Assembly (NCBI RefSeq): GCF_900110765.1
Contig: NZ_FOEO01000041.1
Coordinates: forward strand, 1 to 48,529
DNA: 48,529 bases
Direction: 5' to 3'
Source of the DNA: Pseudomonas sp. NFACC02
GTDB taxonomy: Bacteria; Pseudomonadota; Gammaproteobacteria; Pseudomonadales; Pseudomonadaceae
Translations under genes and position numbers: made by a program
Shown: positions 17,826 to 25,438 of the stretch, piece by piece
How positions within the stretch are numbered: the stretch's first letter is position 1
Layout of the letters: the number at the start of each line of letters is the position of its first letter
Notes under the pieces: model-generated
What the model saw: only the letters and a program-made list of their open reading frames with translations
Databases searched by the model: none
What the model was told of the DNA's origin: nothing

Positions 17826-18923
17826 CTAACGCTTGTGGCCTGTGTCCAGCTTACGCTCCAGATGCATGGAGTAGCGGGACATACCGAAACAGAAGATCCA
17901 GAACACCAGGGCCGCGAACACGTAGCCCTCGGTCGCCATGCCGAGCCAGTTCGGGTCGGCGGCAGCTTGTTTGACGCTGTTGAGCAGGTCGAACAGGCCG
18001 ATGATGATGACCAGGCTGGTGTCCTTGAACAGTGCGATAACCGTGTTCACCAGGCCAGGAATCACCAGCTTCAAGGCTTGAGGCAGAATCACCAGCCCCA
18101 TCCGGCGCCAATAACCCAGGCCCATGGCCGCGGCCGCTTCGTACTGACCTTTGGGAATGGCCTGCATGCCGCCACGCACCACCTCGGCCACGTAGGCCGA
18201 CTGGAACATGATCACGCCGATCAGCGCGCGCAGCAGTTTGTCGAAGTTCATGCCTTCAGGCAGGAACAGCGGCAGCATCACCGAGGACATGAACAACACG
18301 GTGATCAGCGGAACGCCGCGCCAGAATTCGATGAACGTCACGCACAGCACACGGATGGCTGGCATTTCCGAGCGGCGACCCAATGCCAGCACCACGCCCA
18401 ATGGCAAAGCACCCGCGATACCCACGGTGGCGATGACCAGCGTCAGCATCAGACCGCCCCATTGACTGGTCGCCACATTGACCATGCCGAAGATCCCGCC
18501 ATGCAGCAGGAAGTAAGCAACGATCGGGTAGATCACCAGAAAGCTCAGGCCGTAAACCGCTTTGCGCGGCATGGCTTTGATGAACAGCGGCGCCGCGCCG
18601 ATGATTGCCAGCCAAACGGTCAGGTCGACCCTCCAGCGCAGCGCTTGCGGGTAGTACCCGTACATGAACTGGCCGAAGCGCTGTTCGATGAACACCCAGC
18701 AGGCACCCGCCTTGGTGCAGTCGGCGCGGGTGGTGCCCACCCAGTTGGCGTCGAAGATTGCCCAGCTCAGCAACGGCGGGACGACCAGCCAGATCAGGTA
18801 GATCGCGAAGAGGGTCAACAAGGTGTTGATCCAGCTCGAGAACAGGTTCTGGCGCATCCACGCCACAGGGCCGAAAACTTTGCTCGGCGGCGGCATGTCA
18901 GGTTTGAAAGTATGGGATGTCAT
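17826..18923 (-). CDS. aapM: General L-amino-acid ABC transporter, permease AapM
   Basis: 365-residue inner-membrane permease of the polar amino-acid (HisM) type. It has several hydrophobic helices from residue ~30 and a long periplasmic insert rich in charged and aromatic residues (DANWVGTTRADCTKAGACWVF). The EAA loop that docks to the ATPase is visible as EAAAAMGLGYWRRMGLVILPQA. It pairs with AapQ to form the channel. The ATG has GGAAA just upstream and starts 10 bp after the aapQ stop, consistent with translational coupling in one operon. Confidence 0.95.
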   Translation of the reverse strand: MTSHTFKPDMPPPSKVFGPVAWMRQNLFSSWINTLLTLFAIYLIWLVVPPLLSWAIFDANWVGTTRADCTKAGACWVFIEQRFGQFMYGYYPQALRWRVDLTVWLAIIGAAPLFIKAMPRKAVYGLSFLVIYPIVAYFLLHGGIFGMVNVATSQWGGLMLTLVIATVGIAGALPLGVVLALGRRSEMPAIRVLCVTFIEFWRGVPLITVLFMSSVMLPLFLPEGMNFDKLLRALIGVIMFQSAYVAEVVRGGMQAIPKGQYEAAAAMGLGYWRRMGLVILPQALKLVIPGLVNTVIALFKDTSLVIIIGLFDLLNSVKQAAADPNWLGMATEGYVFAALVFWIFCFGMSRYSMHLERKLDTGHKR

Positions 18924-18933
18924 GCGCGTTTCC

Positions 18934-20115
18934 TCACCGCTCGATCAGCGCAATGCGCTTGTTGTACCAGTTCATCAGCAGGGAAATGCTGATACTGATC
19001 GCCAGGTACACGCTCATGGTGATGGCAATGACTTCGATGGCCTGACCGGTCTGGTTCAGAACGGTACCGGCGAACAGCGAAACCATTTCCGGGTAACCGA
19101 TACCGGCCGCCAGCGACGAGTTCTTCGCCAGGTTCAGGTATTGGCTGGTCAACGGGGGAATGATCACCCGCAGGGCTTGCGGGATGATGACCTTGCGCAG
19201 GGTCGGGCCCGGGCGCAGGCCCAGCGAACGTGCGGCTTCGGTCTGGCCATGGCTGACCGACTTGATGCCCGAGCGCACGATTTCGGCGATGAATGCCGCC
19301 GTGTACACCGTCAGGGCCAGGGTCAATGCCAGCAGCTCGGGGATCAATACCCAGCCGCCCACGAAGTTGAAGCCTTTGAGTTCCGGCATTTCCCAATGCA
19401 CCGGCGCACCGAAGATCAGCGCGCACAGCGCCGGGATCACGATGAACAGGGCCAGGCCCGCCCAGAACTTGTGAAACGGTACGCCCGTGGCTTCGAAACG
19501 TTTGTTCGCCCACCTGGCCATGAGCACGATGGCAACGATGGCCAGCACGAGGCTGATCACGAACGGCCAGGTGGCGTCGTTGGTGACGGCCGCCGGCATG
19601 TTCAGACCACGGCTGCTGACGAAGAATGTTCCCATGAAACCATGCGCCGCCCGTGGCCCCGGCAAGGTCAGGAACACCGCGAAGTACCAGAACAGGATCT
19701 GCAACAACGGCGGAATGTTACGGAAGACTTCGACGTACACCGTCGCCAGCTTGTTGATGATCCAGTTGTTCGAAAGACGCGCTACGCCGACGATAAAGCC
19801 GAGCAGTGTCGCGAGAATCACGCCGATGAATGTCACCAGCAGCGTGTTGAGCAAACCGATGACGAAGACCCGCGCGTAGCTGTCCGATTCCGTGAACGGA
19901 ATCAGGTGCTGCGCGATGCCGAATCCGGCGCTGTTTTCAAGGAAGCCGAAACCTGAGGTGATGCCCCGGTGTTGCAGGTTGGTTTGAGTGTTATTGAACA
20001 GATACCAACCCATCGCGACTACAGCGATAACCGTGATTATCTGGAATAGCCACGCACGCACTTTGGGATCGCTGAGGGATAGCCTCTGCTTTGGTGCGCT
20101 GATTTGATTTTGCAT
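18934..20115 (-). CDS. aapQ: General L-amino-acid ABC transporter, permease AapQ
   Basis: 393-residue inner-membrane permease, the partner of AapM. It begins with a cytoplasmic tail (MQNQISAPKQRLSLSDPKVR) and then a first helix (WLFQIITVIAVVAMGWYLF). The EAA loop is EAARSLGLRPGPTLRKVIIPQA. The large insert between the first helices is typical of the Aap permeases. The gene is separated from aapJ by 65 bp that hold a strong hairpin, which probably keeps permease expression below that of the binding protein. Confidence 0.95.
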   Translation of the reverse strand: MQNQISAPKQRLSLSDPKVRAWLFQIITVIAVVAMGWYLFNNTQTNLQHRGITSGFGFLENSAGFGIAQHLIPFTESDSYARVFVIGLLNTLLVTFIGVILATLLGFIVGVARLSNNWIINKLATVYVEVFRNIPPLLQILFWYFAVFLTLPGPRAAHGFMGTFFVSSRGLNMPAAVTNDATWPFVISLVLAIVAIVLMARWANKRFEATGVPFHKFWAGLALFIVIPALCALIFGAPVHWEMPELKGFNFVGGWVLIPELLALTLALTVYTAAFIAEIVRSGIKSVSHGQTEAARSLGLRPGPTLRKVIIPQALRVIIPPLTSQYLNLAKNSSLAAGIGYPEMVSLFAGTVLNQTGQAIEVIAITMSVYLAISISISLLMNWYNKRIALIER

Positions 20116-20142
20116 GGAGTGCCCCGGAAGAAATGCAACGAA

Positions 20143-20173
20143 GTGCCCGGCGACGGATCACGTCGCCGGGCAC
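20143..20173 (-). other. Intercistronic hairpin aapJ-aapQ
   Basis: GTGCCCGGCGACG (20143-20155) and CGTCGCCGGGCAC (20161-20173) form a perfect 13-bp G+C-rich stem with a 5-nt loop, immediately downstream of aapJ. There is no T-run after it on the minus strand, so it is better explained as an mRNA 3'-end stabiliser or partial attenuator than as a full terminator. Confidence 0.8.
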
Positions 20174-20180
20174 AGGTCAA

Positions 20181-21212
20181 TCAGCGCACTGGTGGCGCGT
20201 ATTGAATGCCGCCGTTGGTCCACAGAGCGTTCATGCCACGGTCGATTTCCAGAGGCGTGGTTTTGCCCAGGTTCTTCTCGAAGATTTCGCCGTAGTTACC
20301 GACCTGCTTGACGATCTGAACAACCCAGTCCTTCTTCAGTTTCAGCTGTGGGCCGTATTCACCGTCAGCCCCCAGCAGACGCGCGACGTCCGGGTTCTTG
20401 GTGGACTTGGCTTCGGCTTCGACGTTTTTCGACGTGATGCCCGCTTCTTCAGTGTTCAACAGCGCGAAACCCACCCAGCGAACGATGGCGGTCCAATCGT
20501 CGTCACCACGGGCAACAACCGGTGCCAGAGGCTCTTTGGAGATGGTTTCAGGCAGAACGACGTAGTCTTTCGGCGAAGCCAGCTTCGAGCGCTGTGCGTA
20601 CAGCTGCGATTTGTCGGAGGTCAGCACGTCGCAACGGCCGGATTCCAGCGACTTGGCGCTTTCGTCGGAAGTGTCGAAAGTGATCGGGGTGTATTTCAGA
20701 TTGTTGGCGCGGAAGTAGTCGGAAACGTTCAGTTCGGTGGTGGTACCGGCCTGAATACAGATGGTCGCACCGTCCAGTTCCTTCGCACTCTTCACGCCCA
20801 GCTTGCTGTTGGCCAGGAAGCCAACGCCGTCGTAGTAAGTGACGAAGCCAGGGAACACCAGGCCCATGCTCGCGTCGCGGGAGCTGGTCCAGGTGGTGTT
20901 ACGCGACAGGATGTCGATTTCGCCGGACTGCAGCGCAGTGAAACGCTCTTTGGCGTTCAACTGGCTGAACTTGACCTTGGTCGCGTCACCGAACACAGCT
21001 GCGGCGACAGCGCGGCAGAAGTCCGCGTCGATACCTTGAATCTTGCCGCTGGCATCAGGTACCGAGAAACCTGGCAGACCGTCACTCACGCCGCACTGGA
21101 TGAAGCCCTTCTTTTGGATGGCATCCAGTTTCGCGCCCGCTTGAGCGAAACCGGTCATCCCGAGTGCTGCTGCGGCGGCCACTACAGCCAGGGTGGATTT
21201 CAACATCTTCAT
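20181..21212 (-). CDS. aapJ: General L-amino-acid ABC transporter, periplasmic binding protein
   Basis: 343-residue solute-binding protein that delivers amino acids to AapQMP. The signal peptide ends near residue 25 (GMTGFAQA). The mature part has the family-3 binding-protein pattern: GVSDGLPGFSVPDASGKIQGIDADFCRAVAAAVFGD, then the ligand-binding loops LSRNTTWTSSRD and IQAGTTTELNVSDYF. It has an excellent ribosome-binding site (GGAGG, 7 bp before the ATG), as expected for an abundant protein. A candidate sigma-54 promoter lies about 335 bp upstream, so the leader is long. Confidence 0.96.
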   Translation of the reverse strand: MKMLKSTLAVVAAAAALGMTGFAQAGAKLDAIQKKGFIQCGVSDGLPGFSVPDASGKIQGIDADFCRAVAAAVFGDATKVKFSQLNAKERFTALQSGEIDILSRNTTWTSSRDASMGLVFPGFVTYYDGVGFLANSKLGVKSAKELDGATICIQAGTTTELNVSDYFRANNLKYTPITFDTSDESAKSLESGRCDVLTSDKSQLYAQRSKLASPKDYVVLPETISKEPLAPVVARGDDDWTAIVRWVGFALLNTEEAGITSKNVEAEAKSTKNPDVARLLGADGEYGPQLKLKKDWVVQIVKQVGNYGEIFEKNLGKTTPLEIDRGMNALWTNGGIQYAPPVR

Positions 21213-21701
21213 TCAAACCTCCAGTTTGCTCTTTGTTGTGTAGGAGCTTTAGCCCCGTCGCACCCTTGTGAGGCATTAATGACCCCTGCTGGCTTGTTTT
21301 TGGGTCATGCGACGTAAGACCCGAACCCGAAACCGGTGTCTTGCGTTTCGTCCACCGCGCCTGCGGGTTCGATTTGGTCAAGCGGACTGAAGCCCCATGA
21401 TGTCCTTGAACCTCGAGGTCCAAAGCGAATCGTGCATGGAATCCCGATCAATGGACGCCGTGCTGCCCCGACGTAACAATAGGCTGGATAATTAATGGCC
21501 CATTAGTGTTACCGACTGAGGTGAGCGCCTTCACTCCGCGGGATGTGTAGCAAAGCCCGTACCACCATGCTGGCAAAGTCGAATTAGCGACAGGTCAAGA
21601 TCAAAACTTGTACCCTTGCGACATCTTCTTTCATATATGAATCGGCTCACGCACCGCGTTAAAGCGCTGCAGCAGAGCCATCGCACACAAATGGAGCGCA
21701 C
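21213..21701. other. Divergent intergenic region aapJ / esterase
   Basis: This 489-bp gap holds the aapJ leader, a REP-like half-site (TGTAGGAGCTTTAGCCCCGTCGCA near 21239-21262), a candidate sigma-54 promoter at 21549-21566 for aapJ, and presumably the promoter of the esterase gene at the right end. No gene was recognised. Confidence 0.6.
21549..21566 (-). promoter_or_regulatory. Candidate sigma-54 promoter of aapJQMP
   Basis: Reading the minus strand, the sequence is TGGTACG-N4-TTGCT, which differs from the sigma-54 consensus (TGGCACG-N4-TTGCW) at one position and has the required GG-N10-GC spacing. It points towards aapJ and would give a leader of about 325 nt. Nitrogen control of amino-acid uptake through sigma-54 activators such as NtrC or CbrB is known in Pseudomonas, but no activator site was identified. 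Confidence 0.6.
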
Positions 21702-22358
21702 ATGAGTGACCCCCTGATCATCGAGCCGGAAAAAACCGCCGATGCCTGCGTCATCTGGCTGCATGGCCTGGGCGCGGACCGTTACGACTTCTTGCCTGTT
21801 GCAGAGATGTTGCAACAGACGTTGCTGACCATGCGTTTCGTCCTGCCGCAGGCCCCCACCCGTGCCGTCACGGTGAACGGCGGCTATGAAATGCCAAGCT
21901 GGTATGACATCAAGGCCATGAGCCCGGCGCGCGCGATCGATCGCGATCAGTTGGAGGGTTCTGCGCAGCGCGTACTGTCGCTGATCGACGCGCAGCGAAA
22001 CAGCGGCATCGACCCTGCACGCATATATCTCGCCGGATTTTCGCAAGGCGGCGCGGTGGTTCTGCATGCCGCCTACTTGCGCTGGGAAGGCCCGCTGGGT
22101 GGTGTTCTCGCACTGTCGACCTATGCACCAACGTTCAGCGATGAAATGGAGTTGTCCGCGAGCCAGCAGCGCATTCCGGTGTATTGCTTGCATGGTAGCC
22201 GCGATGAAGTCGTCCAGAACGCCATGGGCAAAACGGCTTACGACCAATTGAAGGCCAAGGGCGTCACCGCGACATGGCAGGAATACCCAATGGGCCACGA
22301 AGTGTTACCGCAAGAAATTTCCGACATAGGTGTCTGGCTCGGGGATCATCTGCGCTAA
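21702..22358 (+). CDS. Carboxylesterase (esterase II / acyl-protein thioesterase family)
   Basis: 218-residue cytoplasmic alpha/beta hydrolase that closely follows the structurally known carboxylesterase II of P. fluorescens. The nucleophile lies in GFSQGG with S114, and the other catalytic residues are D168 (SRDEVV) and H199 (GHEVLP); the numbering agrees with that enzyme. The oxyanion region is LHGLGADRYDF. The family hydrolyses short acyl esters or deacylates proteins; the natural substrate is unknown. ATG start, with GGAGC 5-6 bp upstream. It is divergent from aapJ and followed by rhlB. Confidence 0.93.
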   Translation: MSDPLIIEPEKTADACVIWLHGLGADRYDFLPVAEMLQQTLLTMRFVLPQAPTRAVTVNGGYEMPSWYDIKAMSPARAIDRDQLEGSAQRVLSLIDAQRNSGIDPARIYLAGFSQGGAVVLHAAYLRWEGPLGGVLALSTYAPTFSDEMELSASQQRIPVYCLHGSRDEVVQNAMGKTAYDQLKAKGVTATWQEYPMGHEVLPQEISDIGVWLGDHLR

Positions 22359-22465
22359 AACGCCATTTGTGCCTTTCATTTGTCTGGCGGATTTGGTATG
22401 GCACTACGCCGCGCCGGGTTCTTGCTTTACACTGCCCGGCGTACACTCCTTAATCAATCGACGAG

Positions 22466-23935
22466 ATGACCGTGCTCAAAGCACTTAAAAAAATGTTCGG
22501 TAAAAGCGAGGCTGAGCAGCTCGCACCCGCTGCTCCCCTCCCCGCATCCAAAAGCCCGACCGAAGGCTCATACCGGGAAATGACCTCACCCGTCGCGCCC
22601 ACGGCGCAAGCAGAGGCGTCGCGTCAACCCGCCGCTCCGCGTCCCAGGGCCGAACGCCCTCGTCGTGAGCGCGCCCCTAAACCTGTCGTCGCGCCCTGGA
22701 AAGTCGAAGACTTCGTGGTCGAGCCGCAGGAAGGTAAAACCCGCTTTCATGATTTCCCGCTCGCCCCCGAGCTGATGCACGCCATCCAGGATCTGGGATT
22801 CCCTTACTGCACACCGATTCAGGCCGGTGTCCTGGGCTATACGCTCAAGGGCAGGGATGCGATCGGTCGCGCGCAGACCGGCACGGGCAAAACAGCCGCG
22901 TTTCTGATCTCGATCATCACGCAACTGACCCAGACCCCGCCGCCGAAAGAGCGCTACATGGGCGAGCCCCGTGCGCTGATCATCGCGCCGACCCGCGAAC
23001 TGGTCGTGCAGATCGCCAAAGACGCTGCGGCACTGACCAAGTACACCAACCTGAACGTCATGACGTTCGTCGGTGGCATGGACTTCGACAAACAGCTCAA
23101 GCAGCTCGAAGCGCGTCACTGCGACATTCTCGTGGCGACGCCCGGCCGCCTGCTGGATTTCAACCAGCGCGGTGAAGTGCATCTGGACATGGTCGAAGTG
23201 ATGGTGCTGGATGAAGCCGACCGTATGCTCGACATGGGCTTCATCCCTCAGGTGCGCTCGATCATCCGCCAGACTCCGCACAAAGGTGAGCGCCAGACGC
23301 TGCTGTTCTCGGCGACGTTCACCGACGACGTCATGAACCTGGCCAAGCAATGGACCACTGACCCGGCGATCGTCGAAATCGAATCGCTGAACGTCGCCAG
23401 CGACACCGTCGAACAGCACGTCTACGCCGTCGCGGCAGCAGACAAATACAAGCTGCTGTTCAACCTGATCAACGACAACGGTTGGGAACGCGTGATGGTT
23501 TTCGCCAACCGCAAGGACGAAGTGCGTCGCATCGAAGAGCGACTGGTGCGCGATGGCGTCAACGCCGCGCAGTTGTCGGGCGACGTCCCGCAGCACAAGC
23601 GCATCAAGACGCTGGAAGGCTTCCGGGAAGGCAAGATTCGCGTACTGGTGGCCACCGACGTGGCAGGTCGCGGGATTCACATCGACGGCATCAGCCACGT
23701 GATCAACTTCACGCTGCCGGAGGTGCCGGACGACTACGTGCACCGTATCGGCCGGACTGGTCGCGCGGGCGCCGACGGCGTTTCCATCAGCTTCGCCGGT
23801 GAAGACGATTCGTATCAGTTGCCTTCGATCGAAGAAAAGCTGGGCCGCAAGATCAGCTGCGAAATGCCGCCGGCTGAGTTGCTGCGTGCGGTAGTGCGCA
23901 AGCCACGGGCGCAGCCAGCTGCGGAATCCGAATAA
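22466..23935 (+). CDS. rhlB: DEAD-box RNA helicase RhlB
   Basis: 489-residue ATP-dependent RNA helicase, in E. coli a partner of RNase E in the degradosome. The core helicase starts near residue 95 with the Q-motif region (FPYCTPIQ). It has Walker A AQTGTGKT (136-143), DEAD (249-252), SAT, and the motif VI HRIGRTGRAG. The N-terminal ~80 residues are a low-complexity Pro/Ala/Arg-rich extension, as in other Pseudomonas RhlB proteins, and may bind RNA. Start at MTVLKALKKMFGK. A long open frame on the opposite strand is a shadow. Confidence 0.95.
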   Translation: MTVLKALKKMFGKSEAEQLAPAAPLPASKSPTEGSYREMTSPVAPTAQAEASRQPAAPRPRAERPRRERAPKPVVAPWKVEDFVVEPQEGKTRFHDFPLAPELMHAIQDLGFPYCTPIQAGVLGYTLKGRDAIGRAQTGTGKTAAFLISIITQLTQTPPPKERYMGEPRALIIAPTRELVVQIAKDAAALTKYTNLNVMTFVGGMDFDKQLKQLEARHCDILVATPGRLLDFNQRGEVHLDMVEVMVLDEADRMLDMGFIPQVRSIIRQTPHKGERQTLLFSATFTDDVMNLAKQWTTDPAIVEIESLNVASDTVEQHVYAVAAADKYKLLFNLINDNGWERVMVFANRKDEVRRIEERLVRDGVNAAQLSGDVPQHKRIKTLEGFREGKIRVLVATDVAGRGIHIDGISHVINFTLPEVPDDYVHRIGRTGRAGADGVSISFAGEDDSYQLPSIEEKLGRKISCEMPPAELLRAVVRKPRAQPAAESE

Positions 23936-23948
23936 CACTTCTGCCCTT

Positions 23949-24036
23949 GTAGGAGCGCGCTTGCCCGCGATGAGATCGTGCCAGCGATATCTATCTAACT
24001 GACACACAGCAATCGCAGGCAAGCGCGCTCCTACAG
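23949..24036. repeat. Inverted pair of REP elements
   Basis: Two facing copies of the GTAGGAGCGCGCTTGC core family in the gap between the convergent genes rhlB and moaE. The inner part also holds the complementary GCCCGCGAT/ATCGCAGGC extension with one mismatch. It may double as a transcription barrier. Confidence 0.85.
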
Positions 24037-24056
24037 TATCGAGCTAAAGCGCGGCT

Positions 24057-24506
24057 TTATTTCCAGCGATCCGCCGCCCGGTGATCGCTGTCACGCCCTT
24101 CTACCCAGCGCGGGCCTTCTGAGGTGTTCTCTTTTTTCCAGAACGGTGCGCGGGTCTTCAGATAGTCCATGACGAAATCACAGGCTTCGAACGCGGCCTG
24201 GCGATGAGCGCTCGCGACGCCGACGAACACGATCGGCTCGCCCGGCTCCAGTGCACCAACACGATGCAACACATCGATCTTGAGCAGCGGCCAGCGCTGC
24301 TGCGCTTCTGCGGCGATCTTGCCCAGCGCCTTTTCGGTCATGCCGGGATAGTGTTCGAGAAACATCCCGGCCACTTCTCGCCCATCGTTGAAATCCCGCA
24401 CGTAACCGACAAAGCTCACCACCGCGCCAACACCGACGTTGGCGTCGTGCATCGCGTTCACCTCTGCGCCCGGGTCGAACGCCGTAGCCTGTACCCGAAT
24501 GGCCAT
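24057..24506 (-). CDS. moaE: Molybdopterin synthase catalytic subunit
   Basis: 149-residue large subunit of molybdopterin synthase. Together with MoaD it converts precursor Z (cPMP) to molybdopterin. Family features include GAVVSFVGYVRDFNDG, EHYPGMTEKAL, HRVGALEPGEPIVFVGVASAHRQAAFEACDFVMDYLKTRAPFWKKE; the lysine-rich end of this run contains the catalytic lysines. Start at the ATG at 24506, with GGAGG 6 bp upstream. It follows moaD after 2 bp, so the two subunits are translationally coupled. Confidence 0.95.
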   Translation of the reverse strand: MAIRVQATAFDPGAEVNAMHDANVGVGAVVSFVGYVRDFNDGREVAGMFLEHYPGMTEKALGKIAAEAQQRWPLLKIDVLHRVGALEPGEPIVFVGVASAHRQAAFEACDFVMDYLKTRAPFWKKENTSEGPRWVEGRDSDHRAADRWK

Positions 24507-24508
24507 CT

Positions 24509-24760
24509 TCAACCTCCGGTCACGGTCGGGAAGAAGGCCACTTCATCGCCCGCTTCAACGGGCTCGTCCAGCGAGCACAGTTCCTGATTGCGAGCACACA
24601 TGATGTTCTGCTCGGCCAACACGTCCCAAACCCCACCGCGAGCGAGCAAATGCTCACGGATCGCGCCAACGGTGGAGAAGCTGCCTTCCAGATCCTCGCT
24701 TTCGGTGCCCAGCGTCTCGCGGAACCGGGCGAAGAACTGAACCTGCACGTGAATGGTCAT
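24509..24760 (-). CDS. moaD: Molybdopterin synthase sulfur carrier subunit
   Basis: 83-residue ubiquitin-like small subunit of molybdopterin synthase. It ends in the required Gly-Gly (FFPTVTGG), which is adenylated and thiocarboxylated before sulfur transfer. The start ATG overlaps the moaC stop by 4 bp (ATGA), and moaE begins 2 bp after its stop, so moaC-moaD-moaE form one tightly coupled unit. Confidence 0.95.
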   Translation of the reverse strand: MTIHVQVQFFARFRETLGTESEDLEGSFSTVGAIREHLLARGGVWDVLAEQNIMCARNQELCSLDEPVEAGDEVAFFPTVTGG

Positions 24761-25242
24761 GACGCCTCCACCTGTTCATCGGCCACGAAGTGCCCGCTTT
24801 TCCCGCCGAGCTTTTCCAGCAACCGCACGTGCTCGATGACCATGCCACGATCAACGGCCTTGCACATGTCATAGATCGTCAGCGCCGCAACGCTGGCGGC
24901 GGTCAGCGCTTCCATCTCCACGCCGGTCTGCCCCGACAGCTTGCAGCGGGCCACGATGTGGACGGTATCGGCGCCTTCGGCGCTGAGCTCGACCTTGACG
25001 CTGGTGAGCATCAACGGATGACAAAGGGGGATCAGATCGCTGGTTTTCTTCGCCGCCTGAATGCCGGCGATGCGCGCGACGGCAAACACATCCCCTTTCG
25101 GATGCCCCCCGGCAACGATCATTTGCAGGGTTTCGGGCAGCATGCGCACGCGGGCTTCGGCCACGGCTTCACGGGATGTCACCGCTTTGTCGGTGACATC
25201 GACCATATTGGCGCGACCTTGGGAATCGAGATGAGTAAGCAC
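24757..25242 (-). CDS. moaC: Cyclic pyranopterin monophosphate synthase
   Basis: 161-residue enzyme of the first molybdenum-cofactor step; it acts with MoaA to form cPMP. It has the family core: VDVTDKAVTSREAVAEA near the start, AGIQAAKKTSDLIPLCHPLML, and EMEALTAASVAALTIYDMCKAVD with GGKSG near the end. I chose the GTG at 25242 (VLTHLDSQGRANMVDV) because it has AGGAG 7 bp upstream and gives the usual length; the frame is open further upstream without family resemblance. moaA is not in this window. It overlaps moaD by 4 bp. Confidence 0.94.
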   Translation of the reverse strand: MLTHLDSQGRANMVDVTDKAVTSREAVAEARVRMLPETLQMIVAGGHPKGDVFAVARIAGIQAAKKTSDLIPLCHPLMLTSVKVELSAEGADTVHIVARCKLSGQTGVEMEALTAASVAALTIYDMCKAVDRGMVIEHVRLLEKLGGKSGHFVADEQVEAS

Positions 25243-25333
25243 GGAATGACTCCTGGACAGGAGTCGCGATTGTAACGCTAGTAAAAGTCCACAGATACTC
25301 CGCCGTGCCGCGATGCGCTTCTGGCCGAAGGCC

Positions 25334-25422
25334 GTGGGAGCCGGCTTGCTGGCGAGTGCGTTGTACACATCAACATTGACGTATCTGATCGAACGCTTTC
25401 GCCAGCAAGCCGGCTCCCACAG
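25334..25422. repeat. Inverted pair of REP elements (second family)
   Basis: Facing copies of GTGGGAGCCGGCTTGC lie about 50 bp apart in the gap between the PhoH-like gene and moaC. The core differs from the GTAGGAGCGCGCTTGC family seen elsewhere in the window. Confidence 0.85.
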
Positions 25423-25438
25423 GTTTTACGCAGCGATC

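Noticed and set aside
22586..24022. 478-codon open frame on the minus strand
   Set aside because: Fully opposite rhlB and its REP pair, with no recognisable protein features.
24757..25368. Longer MoaC starting upstream of 25242
   Set aside because: The added 42 residues do not resemble MoaC, while the GTG at 25242 has a well-placed AGGAG.
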